Source: a virus. Taken from it: a stretch of 64,000 bases of DNA. A program made the translations under genes and the position numbers. How positions within the stretch are numbered: position 1 is the stretch's first letter; each line of letters begins with the position of its first letter. The notes beneath the pieces are model-generated. The model did not search any database. It saw nothing but the letters and a program-made list of their open reading frames with translations, and was not told the origin of the DNA. Below, piece by piece: positions 20,904 through 29,645 of this stretch. Location: IMG/VR virus record IMGVR_UViG_3300037587_000516, positions 1 to 64,000 of that record; one strand, 5' to 3'.

Positions 20904-21149
20904 ATGTCTAGACCAAACCACTATCCAAAAATACCATGCAAACCAAAAGGATGGTCAGTCTTACATAGGCCAGAAGATGTTAAAATATATGATATTTTTA
21001 CTCTCCAAGATAAATCCAGATGTTTAGTTAATGAGATTAGAAAGATAACTAAACATGCCATTTATGAAGATATTTGGGAATTTGTTGATAGAGATAGCGG
21101 AAGAATTTGTCATTTTAATGAGTTTGAAGGGAGATATTGTGAAGACTAA
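20904..21149 (+). CDS. hypothetical protein (81 aa)
   Basis: ATG immediately after the previous TGA, with GAGGAGCG as ribosome-binding site. Basic Pro-rich start (RPNHYPKIPCKPKGW), strand-rich middle. Not recognised. Overlaps the nucleotidase gene by 11 bases. Confidence 0.55.
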   Translation: MSRPNHYPKIPCKPKGWSVLHRPEDVKIYDIFTLQDKSRCLVNEIRKITKHAIYEDIWEFVDRDSGRICHFNEFEGRYCED

Positions 21150-21621
21150 ATTGGAAAGAATATACATAGACTTAGACGGAGTGTTGGCTAATATGAGCCA
21201 ACATTTCATTAGTTTATATAATGAAGTCCCCGGTGATTATATAAAAAAGCATGGGATAATTGATTTTTGGGCTAAAGCGTATGAAACGCCAGACTTTTTT
21301 CTGTCTATTCCGATATTTGATTATGCTCATGATTTGGTTAGTATTTGTCAAAGTATTGCCCCGGTTACGTTTTTAACGTCACCAACAGTAACTAACAGAG
21401 AACATTGTGTTAGGGATAAGAGAAAGTGGGTTGACGTTCATTTCGGCTCAACTTTTCCGGTGATCTTTGAAAGACATAAGGAAGTATTTTCTGGGCCAGG
21501 AAAGCTATTAATTGATGATACTAAAATTCAGATAGATAATTGGGGTGGGGAATTTGGATCGTGTATCCTATTTACTGGGTACGATGATTGTATAAAAAGA
21601 TTGGTAAGTTTCAATGGTTAA
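21139..21621 (+). CDS. HAD-family 5'(3')-deoxyribonucleotidase-like protein (160 aa)
   Basis: IYIDLDGVLANM near the N terminus is the HAD nucleophile motif D-x-D-G-V-L-A. Later FLTSPT (motif 2 Ser/Thr) and LIDDTKIQIDNW (acidic motif) follow the NT5C layout. The GTG at 21139 has GAAGGGAG upstream. Likely dephosphorylates nucleoside monophosphates, consistent with the nearby ribonucleotide reductase. Confidence 0.75.
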   Translation: MKTKLERIYIDLDGVLANMSQHFISLYNEVPGDYIKKHGIIDFWAKAYETPDFFLSIPIFDYAHDLVSICQSIAPVTFLTSPTVTNREHCVRDKRKWVDVHFGSTFPVIFERHKEVFSGPGKLLIDDTKIQIDNWGGEFGSCILFTGYDDCIKRLVSFNG

Positions 21622-22417
21622 ATTTATACTAATTTCGGACTCGCATTACGGGTTAGATGGCAAGACCCATGCCAAGCATTTGAAGTTCTGGAAGCGGGTA
21701 GAAAAAGCTATTAAGGACGAGAATGTTCAAGCGCTGCTTTGGGCTGGAGACATAGCGTCTTTTAGGCAGAGACACTTTTATAAGAGCTTGGAAATGGCTA
21801 GGCAGTATGTTAGTGTCCCAATTTTATTGGTAAAGGGAAATCATGATTTTTACTGTGGCAAAGACCCAAAAGATCGCGGGGTTGAGTTTTCTTCTCTAGA
21901 AGAAGTAAACGATAGGCATAAGAAATGGATGACTAAGTTTGACATTCATCATTTAGAAGATGCTCCTTATATAGTGGATGATGTGATAGTGTGCGGCTTT
22001 GACGGCTGGTATGCGGTTCCAAATCCGGGCACCAACTGTAAGTATTGGATTCCCAAAAACGTCCAAGGGCAGCCGTTTGTGAGCCAGTATCTGGTAACAA
22101 AAGCATGGAGAGACCTCCAGAATTGCCTAGACGTTGATACTGGTTCATTTAGAAAGTCAGTGTTAGTTACGCACCACAATCCTTATGGCTTTAGTCAGCT
22201 GGGCAAAGTTAAAACGGTTGACGAATTAATGGAGGAAGGTGTTGAATATACTGGGCATGGGGCTAATATAAAGTTCTTGCCGGAGATTAGAGAGAAGTTT
22301 GATGTGATGTGCTGCGGGCATACTCATGGGTATAAGAATGATTGTGATGAAGGCATTCAGATTTATAACTGCGGGTCTGATTACAATAAACCTAAGTTTT
22401 TAGTATTTGAGGTGTGA
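21614..22417 (+). CDS. calcineurin-like metallophosphoesterase (267 aa)
   Basis: ISDSHYGLDG, WAGDIASF, VKGNHDFYCG, VTHHNPYG and CGHTHGYKND appear in order, a complete set of metal ligands. Second phosphoesterase of the region and clearly different from that at 19397. Substrate unknown. Confidence 0.85.
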   Translation: MVKFILISDSHYGLDGKTHAKHLKFWKRVEKAIKDENVQALLWAGDIASFRQRHFYKSLEMARQYVSVPILLVKGNHDFYCGKDPKDRGVEFSSLEEVNDRHKKWMTKFDIHHLEDAPYIVDDVIVCGFDGWYAVPNPGTNCKYWIPKNVQGQPFVSQYLVTKAWRDLQNCLDVDTGSFRKSVLVTHHNPYGFSQLGKVKTVDELMEEGVEYTGHGANIKFLPEIREKFDVMCCGHTHGYKNDCDEGIQIYNCGSDYNKPKFLVFEV

Positions 22418-22418
22418 T

Positions 22419-22685
22419 GTGAAAGTGTTTAAAGGGTGGTTTGGTGACGAACCAGATAATTTCACAGGAATTGTTGAAAATCCAAATGGACATAAGTATT
22501 GGTTTTTGAATGGTAAAAGGCATAGAGTTGATGGACCTGCTATTGAGTGGTCAGATGGTAGAAGTTGGTCGTGGTGGTTGAATGGTGAGTATATGACAGA
22601 AGAAAAGCACACTAAAAGAACAGCGTGGTGTAGAACTACATTAGGTAAGTTGATATTGAATGAGCATTTTAAATTGGAAGATTAA
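22419..22685 (+). CDS. WYLNG repeat protein, copy 11 (88 aa)
   Basis: MKVFKGW-type; GTG at 22419 fits the family start. One unit (KRHRVDGPAIEW) followed by a variant SDGRSWSWWLNG also seen in copy 18. Tail FNEHFKLED-like (LNEHFKLED). It ends an operon; a sigma-70-like promoter follows. Confidence 0.8.
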   Translation: MKVFKGWFGDEPDNFTGIVENPNGHKYWFLNGKRHRVDGPAIEWSDGRSWSWWLNGEYMTEEKHTKRTAWCRTTLGKLILNEHFKLED

Positions 22686-22687
22686 GG

Positions 22688-22716
22688 TTGACAAATGGAC
22701 ATAAGTTTGGTATAGT
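22688..22716 (+). promoter_or_regulatory. sigma-70-like promoter before ribonucleotide reductase
   Basis: TTGACA at 22688-22693, 17-base spacer, TATAGT at 22711-22716. Starts 3 bases after the preceding gene. The leader to the ATG at 22764 is short and shows no hairpin. Confidence 0.8.
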
Positions 22717-22763
22717 AAGGTATTCAACATAGCAAAATCATAACAATTGGAGAGCATATATTA

Positions 22764-24629
22764 ATGAGTGTAGACAACTTAGATATACTTAGCAAAGTAG
22801 TAATTCACATGAAATACGCAAAACACCTTACAGAGAAACGTAGGAGGGAAACGTTTGATGAAATAGTAGAGCGCAATAAACAGATGCACTTGAAGAAATT
22901 TAAGCACCTTCCTGATCTGTGTAAGGAGATAGAGTGCTTATATGAGGAATATGTAAAAACAAAAAAAGTACTTCCTAGTATGAGATCAATGCAATTTGCT
23001 GGTAAACCTATTGAAGTAAATAATGCCAGATTATTTAATTGCAGTTATTTACCCGTAGACTGTGTAGATGCGTTTTCTGAGACAATGTTTTTATTATTGT
23101 GTGGATGTGGGGTTGGATTTAGTGTACAAAGTCACCACGTAAAAATGCTACCAGAGATAATCAAACCTAGGAAGTCTAGAAAGTTTTTAGTATCTGATGA
23201 TTTGATGGGATGGGCTGATGCAATTAAAGCATTACTTAGATCGTATATGTGTGGAAAATCTATGCCTAGGTTTGACTTCTCGGACATAAGGCCAAAGGGG
23301 ACACCACTAAAAACTGCCGGAGGGCTTGCGCCAGGTCCAGTCCCGTTGTCATTGTGTCTAAACAAGATACAAGCAATACTAGATGAAAAGGAAGAGTTCT
23401 CGAAACTAACAACACTAGAGTGTCATGATATTATGTGCCACATAGCAGATAGCGTTATGAGCGCCGGGATTCGCAGATCTGCCACTATAAGTTTCTTTGA
23501 CATGGACGATGATGATATGTTGACATGTAAGTATGGAAGTTGGTGGGAAACCAATCCCCAGAGAGGCAGAGCCAATAACAGTGTGGTTATTGTGAGACAT
23601 AGAGTTAATAAGTCTGACTTTATGGGACTGTGGGAGAAAATAAAAGCAAGTGGAAGTGGTGAGCCTGGGATATATTTAACTAACAATAAGGACATTATGG
23701 CCAACCCATGTAATGAGTTGAGCTTAAAAGCTAATCAAATGTGTAATCTAACCGAGATAAATCTTGGTAATATATCCGATCAACAAGATCTAAATAACAG
23801 AGCCAAGGCTGCGTCTTTCATAGGAACACTACAAGCATCTTACACTGATTTTCATTATTTGAGAGATGAGTGGAAAGAGGTGTCAGAAAAGGATTCTCTT
23901 ATCGGAGTAGGGTGTACTGGGATAGCATCTGGCTGTTTTAAAGAACTAAGCCTAGTAGAAGCGGCTAAGTGTGTTAACGAAGAAAATGAACGGGTAGCGG
24001 GTGTTATTGGAATAAATAAAGCATCTAGAACTAATTGCATTAAGCCCAGCGGGTCATCTAGTATTGTACTAGGGTGCTCTAGTGGAATACATGCATGGCA
24101 CTCTAAGTATTACATAAGAAGGGTCCGAGTGGGAAAAGATGAGCCTATTTATGGTTATTTGGTACAAAATCACCCAGAACTATTAGAAGATGATATATTA
24201 GACGCTAAAAAAACTGCAATTATAACTGTACCAGTGGAAGCCCCAGACGGATCAATAACCAGAGAAGAGTCTGCTATAGACTTATTGGAGAGGGTAAAGT
24301 TATTCCACAATGACTGGATTAGACCTGGACACAGAAAAGGAGATAACACTAATAACGTATCAGCAACTGTTAGTATTAAAGATGATGAATGGGATGATGT
24401 TGCAGAGTGGATGTGGAGTAACAGGAACAGTTATAATGGGTTAAGTATTCTTCCCCATTCTGACCACACTTACACTCAGGCACCGTTTGAGGAGATCACT
24501 AAAGAGGAGTTTGAAGAGCTATCAAAACACCTGACAGATATTGATTTATCTAATATAATAGAAGAAGAAGACGGCACAGATTTATCTGGGGAAATTGCGT
24601 GTAGTGGTGGCTCTTGTGAAATTAGATAA
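22764..24629 (+). CDS. class II (adenosylcobalamin-dependent) ribonucleotide reductase (621 aa)
   Basis: Makes deoxyribonucleotides for phage DNA. Cys93 (in RLFNCSYL) and Cys327 (QMCNLTEIN) fit the redox pair, and NPCNE with Cys316 is the thiyl-radical motif. The C316-to-C327 spacing of 11 equals that of the Lactobacillus leichmannii triphosphate reductase. The C terminus CSGGSCEIR carries the thiol shuttle pair. No small subunit or activase gene is present, consistent with class II, which would need host cobalamin. GGAGAG precedes the ATG. An HNH gene follows immediately. Confidence 0.88.
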   Translation: MSVDNLDILSKVVIHMKYAKHLTEKRRRETFDEIVERNKQMHLKKFKHLPDLCKEIECLYEEYVKTKKVLPSMRSMQFAGKPIEVNNARLFNCSYLPVDCVDAFSETMFLLLCGCGVGFSVQSHHVKMLPEIIKPRKSRKFLVSDDLMGWADAIKALLRSYMCGKSMPRFDFSDIRPKGTPLKTAGGLAPGPVPLSLCLNKIQAILDEKEEFSKLTTLECHDIMCHIADSVMSAGIRRSATISFFDMDDDDMLTCKYGSWWETNPQRGRANNSVVIVRHRVNKSDFMGLWEKIKASGSGEPGIYLTNNKDIMANPCNELSLKANQMCNLTEINLGNISDQQDLNNRAKAASFIGTLQASYTDFHYLRDEWKEVSEKDSLIGVGCTGIASGCFKELSLVEAAKCVNEENERVAGVIGINKASRTNCIKPSGSSSIVLGCSSGIHAWHSKYYIRRVRVGKDEPIYGYLVQNHPELLEDDILDAKKTAIITVPVEAPDGSITREESAIDLLERVKLFHNDWIRPGHRKGDNTNNVSATVSIKDDEWDDVAEWMWSNRNSYNGLSILPHSDHTYTQAPFEEITKEEFEELSKHLTDIDLSNIIEEEDGTDLSGEIACSGGSCEIR

Positions 24630-24633
24630 CTAT

Positions 24634-25116
24634 ATGGTAATACTTGGGACTAAAAAAGAGCGAATTCTAATAGACTGCGAAGATTTTGCTAAATATTCTG
24701 GTTATAACTGGAATTGTTATAGTGGATATGCAAGTAGATTCACAAGAGATACTGAAACAAAAAAACTAATCAGACACCTAATGCATAGAGGTATAATGAA
24801 CAACCCAAGCTCTAGTGTGGATCACATAAACGGAAATGGACTAGACAACAGAAGGATTAATCTGAGAGTGTGCACAACACAACAAAATAGCTGCAACAGA
24901 AAAAGTGCGAAAGGGTCTTACTCTAGGTACCTTGGAGTAGCTTACCACAAGAGAGACAAAAGGTGGCAGGCACAGATACGCACAAACAAAAAGCGGATAT
25001 ACTTAGGATATTTTAAAACAGAAAAAGAAGCAGCAGATGCTTATGACACAGCTGCTGAAAAATATCATGGAGAGTTTGCAAGATTAAATAGAAACATTAA
25101 GGACGGTAACGAATGA
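24634..25116 (+). CDS. HNH-AP2 homing endonuclease (160 aa)
   Basis: HNH core with VDHINGNGLDNRRINLRV and a C-terminal AP2 domain (GVAYHKRDKRWQAQIR...IYLGYFKTEKEAADAYD). This architecture is common in phage homing enzymes. Start at ATG 24634 assumed; the frame is open further upstream into the ribonucleotide reductase gene. Its position right after that gene fits homing into a conserved nucleotide-metabolism locus. Confidence 0.85.
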   Translation: MVILGTKKERILIDCEDFAKYSGYNWNCYSGYASRFTRDTETKKLIRHLMHRGIMNNPSSSVDHINGNGLDNRRINLRVCTTQQNSCNRKSAKGSYSRYLGVAYHKRDKRWQAQIRTNKKRIYLGYFKTEKEAADAYDTAAEKYHGEFARLNRNIKDGNE

Positions 25117-25171
25117 CTGAATATTACAGAAATAACTTGACATATCCCAAAACATAGGAGATAATATTAAC

Positions 25172-25396
25172 ATGAATAAAACAGAAGAATTGCTAGACTT
25201 ATTACTAACCGCGCCAAAATCACAAATAGGCATAACCACATATACCAGACTCCAGCAAGTAAAAGAATCTGCCGAAGAAAAGAGAGCCGAAATGTTGGAA
25301 GAAGTGATCAAGGACAGCGAATTGTTTAATCAAGACTCTGAGTTTGCAGTGATGACAATGAAGATTTTATTGAAGTTAGCAAAGGACGATAAATAA
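25172..25396 (+). CDS. helical protein (74 aa)
   Basis: ATG after TAGGAGATAATATTAAC. All-helical and acidic (LQQVKESAEEKRAEMLEEVI). Function unknown. Confidence 0.6.
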   Translation: MNKTEELLDLLLTAPKSQIGITTYTRLQQVKESAEEKRAEMLEEVIKDSELFNQDSEFAVMTMKILLKLAKDDK

Positions 25397-25406
25397 GGAG
25401 ACTTAA

Positions 25407-25667
25407 ATGATATACCAATTAACTAAAGTTAAAAAAACAGAGCCGCAGGAAGTTACCACTGAGTATGTAAAGGTGGGCCAGGTTATTAGAGGAACATTTC
25501 CAGAAAAGCCACAAGTAGGAAACGCTTTTCTTTTTATAGCAACGCGGTATAGCGAATCAGTGGCAACCAGTACTGTAATGGAAGTTGATTCCGATGTTGA
25601 GCCCGGCATAACTTACATAACTACTAGAAATAGTGTCTACAAGCTAGAAGAATCCAGTGACGCTTGA
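25407..25667 (+). CDS. hypothetical protein (86 aa)
   Basis: ATG after AAGGAGACTTAA. Strand-rich, barrel-like (VKVGQVIRGTFPEKPQVGNAFLF). Not recognised. Overlaps the next gene by 11 bases. Confidence 0.6.
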   Translation: MIYQLTKVKKTEPQEVTTEYVKVGQVIRGTFPEKPQVGNAFLFIATRYSESVATSTVMEVDSDVEPGITYITTRNSVYKLEESSDA

Positions 25668-25965
25668 AACCTATAGAACATTAGAAGTTGGAGATGAAAT
25701 TCACCTAACGCAGAAACATAGAAATTGGTTAGTTGAAAGCATGTTTGAAATGCATTCCGTTCGGGGCAACATCCTAAAAAGTGACACTAGTATTATCCAA
25801 TGTGCAACAGAGGCAGCAGGTTTGTATGAAAAAATTATAGTGATAGACTTATTATGTGATGTTGGGGGCGGAGATCCTAGAATGCGAGTAAGGTTTGAAT
25901 ATTCAGATGGAAGCAGTAGACACACAGTATTAGGGTATGATTCTGTTTACCAAAGGAGGCAGTAG
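25657..25965 (+). CDS. hypothetical protein (102 aa)
   Basis: GTG start within the end of the previous gene. N terminus YRTLEVGDEIHLTQKH suggests another small SH3-like barrel. Ends with AGGAGG, the ribosome-binding site for the AAA ATPase that starts at the next base after the stop. Confidence 0.6.
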   Translation: MTLETYRTLEVGDEIHLTQKHRNWLVESMFEMHSVRGNILKSDTSIIQCATEAAGLYEKIIVIDLLCDVGGGDPRMRVRFEYSDGSSRHTVLGYDSVYQRRQ

Positions 25966-27279
25966 GTGTTAGGGCAGCTTAATGAGATATTTATACAATT
26001 TAACGAGTTTGCCAAATCCAGCCCGGTCGTAGCCGGTATTGCTGGACTTTGGGGTGCCAGCGTAGTTACGTTTTTCCTCAGAGGCATACCTAGCCGAATC
26101 TTTGAGTTCATAAAGCGCCAAACTACCACAACCCTAGTAGTAAACAATCACGATAACGTATACTATTCTTTTCTTAAGTGGTCAACGGAAAATAACCTGA
26201 ACACTCTAGTTAGAAATCTCCACTTTGGTAACAATAAAGATGGATATGGGAAAGGCAGGATAACCATAGGATATGGTCAATCCTTTTTCTTTTTTGGCAG
26301 ACACATATTTAGAATGTCCCGCAATAAAGAGGACGCGGCACAAACTAGAGAAGTCAAAGAGTCCATAACCGTCACGGTTTTGGGAAGAAACCATAAGATA
26401 TTTGATCAACTGTTTACTAAGATACTAGAAATGGAAAAAAAGGACCGCGAGAAGAAAAAAGAGACGTTAGAAATAAACGTATGGAGACATGACTATTGGA
26501 GAACTGGTTGTACCACATATCTTAGACCAATGTCAACTATAATACTAAACAAAGAAACCCGCAACAATATAACAGGTCACATTGATGAATTTCTGTCCGA
26601 TAAAGACTGGTATATGAAGAATGGGATTCCATATAGGACCGGCATTTTACTTTCGGGACCACCAGGGACCGGAAAAACGTCATTACTAAAAGGACTTTGT
26701 ACTCACTACGGAAAAGACCTGTATTTGCTTCAATTAGATGGATTAACTGACAAATCGTTTTTAGACGCCCTGTCAAGCGTACCACCGGGTTCTGTGATTG
26801 CCATTGAGGACATAGACACCTGCCATGCATCGAGCAGCAGAGTGACTCCTGTGGCCAAATCACCCGCTAGAGCAGAATTTGAAAGAGCAGTGGGAATAAA
26901 CGAAGTTGAGGCAACCAAAGATGATTCAACTTCCTCCATGGGATTAACCCTGTCCGGACTTTTAAACGGCATTGACGGAGTTGCCAGCGGAGATGATAGA
27001 ATACTAATTGCTACAACAAATCACCCCGAAAAGCTGGACCCGGCATTAATTAGAGACGGTAGATTTGATTTGAAAGTGGAAATTGGATATGTTTCAATGG
27101 AAATGCTCCACTCATTTTTTGAAAAGTTCTACCCAGATACTAAAATACCAAGTGATTACAAGATTAAAGCTGGTATAGCTCCTTGTGAAGTCCAAACGCT
27201 GATTTTCAAGAATCGGGATAACCCGGAAATAGTTTTGGAGAAACTGCTTGACAAGCCTGGCAAAACTGTGCAATACTAA
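25966..27279 (+). CDS. BCS1-like membrane-anchored AAA ATPase (437 aa)
   Basis: One membrane span at about residues 20-38 (PVVAGIAGLWGASVVTFFL), then a middle domain (60-190) arranged like the BCS1 N-terminal region, and an AAA module: Walker A GPPGTGKT (231-238), Walker B VIAIEDID (277-284), sensor TTNHPEKLDPALIRDGRFD. Known: BCS1 translocates the folded Rieske protein across the mitochondrial inner membrane; bacterial and phage relatives are poorly understood. Inferred: a membrane-bound translocase or remodelling ATPase used in infection. Confidence 0.78.
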   Translation: MLGQLNEIFIQFNEFAKSSPVVAGIAGLWGASVVTFFLRGIPSRIFEFIKRQTTTTLVVNNHDNVYYSFLKWSTENNLNTLVRNLHFGNNKDGYGKGRITIGYGQSFFFFGRHIFRMSRNKEDAAQTREVKESITVTVLGRNHKIFDQLFTKILEMEKKDREKKKETLEINVWRHDYWRTGCTTYLRPMSTIILNKETRNNITGHIDEFLSDKDWYMKNGIPYRTGILLSGPPGTGKTSLLKGLCTHYGKDLYLLQLDGLTDKSFLDALSSVPPGSVIAIEDIDTCHASSSRVTPVAKSPARAEFERAVGINEVEATKDDSTSSMGLTLSGLLNGIDGVASGDDRILIATTNHPEKLDPALIRDGRFDLKVEIGYVSMEMLHSFFEKFYPDTKIPSDYKIKAGIAPCEVQTLIFKNRDNPEIVLEKLLDKPGKTVQY

Positions 27280-27296
27280 ATAAAAGGAGAGAGATT

Positions 27297-27410
27297 ATGA
27301 CACCAGAAATAGCACTAATACTAAAGATTGTAGGGATTGTGTGTTTTACACATAGCATGTATACGTTTGGTCTTTTTGATTATAGTATTAACAAGAAGGA
27401 AGAGTTATGA
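27297..27410 (+). CDS. 37-residue membrane peptide
   Basis: ATG after AAAGGAGAGAGATT. One span (IALILKIVGIVCF), then HSMYTFGLFDYSINKKEEL. Overlaps the next start as ATGA. Confidence 0.5.
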   Translation: MTPEIALILKIVGIVCFTHSMYTFGLFDYSINKKEEL

Positions 27411-27700
27411 GTTCATTAATGGCCGGAACACTTATGATAGCATTTGGCATAGTAATTATAGCCGCCGTTATAATACTGGATATAACAGGAAAGATAAATA
27501 TAGGACCAAAATTAGCAGCGATTCCTCCGGAAGAAGTTCCGGAATGTTGGAGAGTTAAGAAGGTTGAGCATGTGTTTTATACTGACGACACAAATGAAAT
27601 TTACATAATGGACGGAAGTTGGAGAGCAACTCAGCATTCGAGGTTAATTAGTGGCGAAGTTGAACAAATCGAAGGCTTAATATTTTTGGGCGAGCTGTGA
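27407..27700 (+). CDS. membrane-anchored protein (97 aa)
   Basis: N-terminal span (LMIAFGIVIIAAVIILDI), then a soluble strand-rich domain. Coupled to the membrane peptide before it and repeat-protein copy 12 after it. Unknown. Confidence 0.6.
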   Translation: MSSLMAGTLMIAFGIVIIAAVIILDITGKINIGPKLAAIPPEEVPECWRVKKVEHVFYTDDTNEIYIMDGSWRATQHSRLISGEVEQIEGLIFLGEL

Positions 27701-27966
27701 AAACAATAATAAGAGATAATGTTTGGACCAGACCAACTAAATTCACCGGAATAGTTGAATCTAAGAATGGAGATAAGGCTTGGTATTTGAATGGAGAATA
27801 CCATAGAGTTGACGGACCTGCTCTTGAATGTGCTAATGGCACTGGGTATTGGTGGCTAAATGGCTCACATATATTAGAAACAGAGCATTCTAAAAGAACA
27901 GCTTATTTAAGAACTACTTTGGGTAAGTTGATATTTAATGAGCATTTTAAGTTGGAAGAGTCATGA
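27697..27966 (+). CDS. WYLNG repeat protein, copy 12 (89 aa)
   Basis: MKTIK-type (MKTIIRDNVW), GTG start in the previous stop. One unit (EYHRVDGPALEC), full tail FNEHFKLEES. Tail DNA GTTGGAAGAGTC carries the ribosome-binding site of the next gene. Confidence 0.8.
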   Translation: MKTIIRDNVWTRPTKFTGIVESKNGDKAWYLNGEYHRVDGPALECANGTGYWWLNGSHILETEHSKRTAYLRTTLGKLIFNEHFKLEES

Positions 27967-28106
27967 AAAAGTTAGTATTTGTATTCTTTGATAATTATAT
28001 CGGCGACTTTGTTGAAATGACCCCAACAGAGAAGAACTTGCATCAATTGTTTAGCACTAGAAACTCTAGTTTTTATTCGCATTTAACTTATTTGGGAGAG
28101 CTATGA
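27963..28106 (+). CDS. 47-residue hypothetical protein
   Basis: Sits between two repeat cassettes with 4-base overlaps on both sides. Aromatic, soluble (KLVFVFFDNYIGDFVEMT). It resembles a small standalone gene flanked by two cassettes. Unknown. Confidence 0.5.
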   Translation: MKKLVFVFFDNYIGDFVEMTPTEKNLHQLFSTRNSSFYSHLTYLGEL

Positions 28107-28372
28107 AAGTGTTTAAAGGGTGGTTTGGTGAAAAACCAGATAATTTCACAGGAATTGTCGAAGAGCCAGATGGAAGTAAGCGTTGGTGTTTAAATGGCCT
28201 ACTTCATAAGGTTGACGGACATGCTGTTGAGTGGTACAACGGAAATAAGTTTTGGTGTTTGAATGGTAATTATATGACAGAAATAGAACACACTAAAAGA
28301 ACAGCGTGGATAAAAACTACTTTGGGCAAATTGATATTTAATGAGCATTTTAAATTGGAGGACAAATGTTAG
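28103..28372 (+). CDS. WYLNG repeat protein, copy 13 (89 aa)
   Basis: MKVFKGW-type. Its single unit is degenerate (LLHKVDGHAVEW: Lys for Arg, His for Pro). Full tail FNEHFKLEDKC. GGAGG near the end precedes the next ATG. Confidence 0.8.
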   Translation: MKVFKGWFGEKPDNFTGIVEEPDGSKRWCLNGLLHKVDGHAVEWYNGNKFWCLNGNYMTEIEHTKRTAWIKTTLGKLIFNEHFKLEDKC

Positions 28373-28500
28373 GATTATTAATAGGCATTGTAATTGGGCT
28401 TGGCATAGCAGTTATTGTTGTCAAGTACAAAAAAGAATTATTACCTATAAAAATTAAAAAGGACGAATCAAATGATAAAAGAAGGAATAGTTCTAAGTAA
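28366..28500 (+). CDS. 44-residue membrane peptide
   Basis: ATG 6 bases after GGAGG of the preceding cassette. One span (LGLLIGIVIGLGIAVIVV), then a strongly basic tail (KKDESNDKRRNSSK). Its end overlaps the next gene by 29 bases. Confidence 0.5.
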   Translation: MLGLLIGIVIGLGIAVIVVKYKKELLPIKIKKDESNDKRRNSSK

Positions 28501-29278
28501 GGGCGGAAAGTTATTTAAAACAGATTGGTTGTATAATGAAAAAACAGAAGAGGGCGAATTAGTTACTTTTGACGCAACTGATATAGCTCCCAGACTGTTA
28601 TTTGAAACTGTCAGCTTTGACGATGACGTAACTTTGCGGGACATATTTCGACTGCTGAATAGGCACATTGATATACTGGAGCCCCTTTTAGGAAACTGGT
28701 GTAGAGAGTTAACTGCCGAAGCGTTGTCTGGAATTGGACCGGCGTATTCTAACAAGTATGATGCCGAAGGAATTGAGTATTTAGAACTTACTCATTCGTT
28801 TGGGGAAAATACTTGGGACGGACACACAGAAAGTTTTGGGAACATTTACCCTGATTTTGGCGGAAAGGGTTTCATGTTAAAAGAAGATGCTACTCATGGA
28901 GACCATACTGGACCAGAGGGCGTAACTATTGGACATGAGGCGGGTAGTAGAATAAGTTGGGGACTGGAATTATCTTCTCCAAATACATTAATCAACATAC
29001 CCATAAAACTAAACCCAAATACTGAAATATACCATACGGATTTATCAGAAGAACGTACCATAAAGTCGGACAAGGTTGCTACGTTGAACAACTTGGGGTT
29101 TTCGTTAGGGCAGATTTTGTATGGGATTGTGTGGGAGTTAACTTTTAATGGTCCGCCAGAAGTTAGAGACGACTTAAAAGCGGAGCTAACCGGCCAAGTA
29201 AAAGAAATTACTGGAGAGGTAGAAAAGCCAAAAGGGTCTCATTTATCAGTAGTTAGAAATGGTGAAGAAAAAACTTGA
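28472..29278 (+). CDS. hypothetical protein (268 aa)
   Basis: Not recognised. The first 90 residues are mixed alpha/beta. The middle (DFGGKGFMLKEDATHGDHTGPEG) is Gly/His-rich, and strands follow. Similar-sized conserved phage proteins of unknown function exist; no motif permits a role. A promoter begins at its stop codon. Confidence 0.65.
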   Translation: MIKEGIVLSKGGKLFKTDWLYNEKTEEGELVTFDATDIAPRLLFETVSFDDDVTLRDIFRLLNRHIDILEPLLGNWCRELTAEALSGIGPAYSNKYDAEGIEYLELTHSFGENTWDGHTESFGNIYPDFGGKGFMLKEDATHGDHTGPEGVTIGHEAGSRISWGLELSSPNTLINIPIKLNPNTEIYHTDLSEERTIKSDKVATLNNLGFSLGQILYGIVWELTFNGPPEVRDDLKAELTGQVKEITGEVEKPKGSHLSVVRNGEEKT

Positions 29279-29303
29279 CATTGAACTTTGGTAGGAGTAG
29301 TAT
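29275..29303 (+). promoter_or_regulatory. sigma-70-like promoter before repeat-protein copy 14
   Basis: TTGACA at 29275-29280, 17-base spacer, TAGTAT at 29298-29303. The start codon at 29310 is only 7 bases past the -10, so the main transcript would be leaderless or nearly so. Confidence 0.5.
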
Positions 29304-29309
29304 TAGGTT

Positions 29310-29645
29310 ATGAAGATATTTAAAGGGTGGTTTCGTGAAAGACCAAAAAACTTCACAGGAATAGTCGAAGATACAGGCGGCGATAAGTATTGGTATTTGA
29401 ATGGTAAGTGGCATAGAGTTGACGGACCTGCTTTTGAGTGTAAAGACGGCAGTAAGGTGTGGTATTTGAATGGGGAAAGGCATAGAGTTGACGGACCTGC
29501 TATTGAGTGGTCTGGTGGTGGTAAGTATTGGTGTTTGAATGGTGAATATATGTCAGAAGAAGAGCATTATAAAAAGACAGCTTACCTTAGGACTACTTTG
29601 GGTAAGCTAATATTTAATGAGCATTTTAAATTGGAGGAAGGGTGA
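29310..29645 (+). CDS. WYLNG repeat protein, copy 14 (111 aa)
   Basis: MKIFKGW start, two units (KWHRVDGPAFEC, ERHRVDGPAIEW), full tail FNEHFKLEEG. GGAGGAAGG at the end overlaps the GTG of the next gene. Confidence 0.8.
   Translation: MKIFKGWFRERPKNFTGIVEDTGGDKYWYLNGKWHRVDGPAFECKDGSKVWYLNGERHRVDGPAIEWSGGGKYWCLNGEYMSEEEHYKKTAYLRTTLGKLIFNEHFKLEEG

Noticed and set aside
25137-25165. TTGACA-N17-GATAAT resembling a promoter
   Set aside because: The -10 would overlap the ribosome-binding site of the gene at 25172 and leave practically no leader. Probably chance, although a leaderless transcript cannot be excluded.
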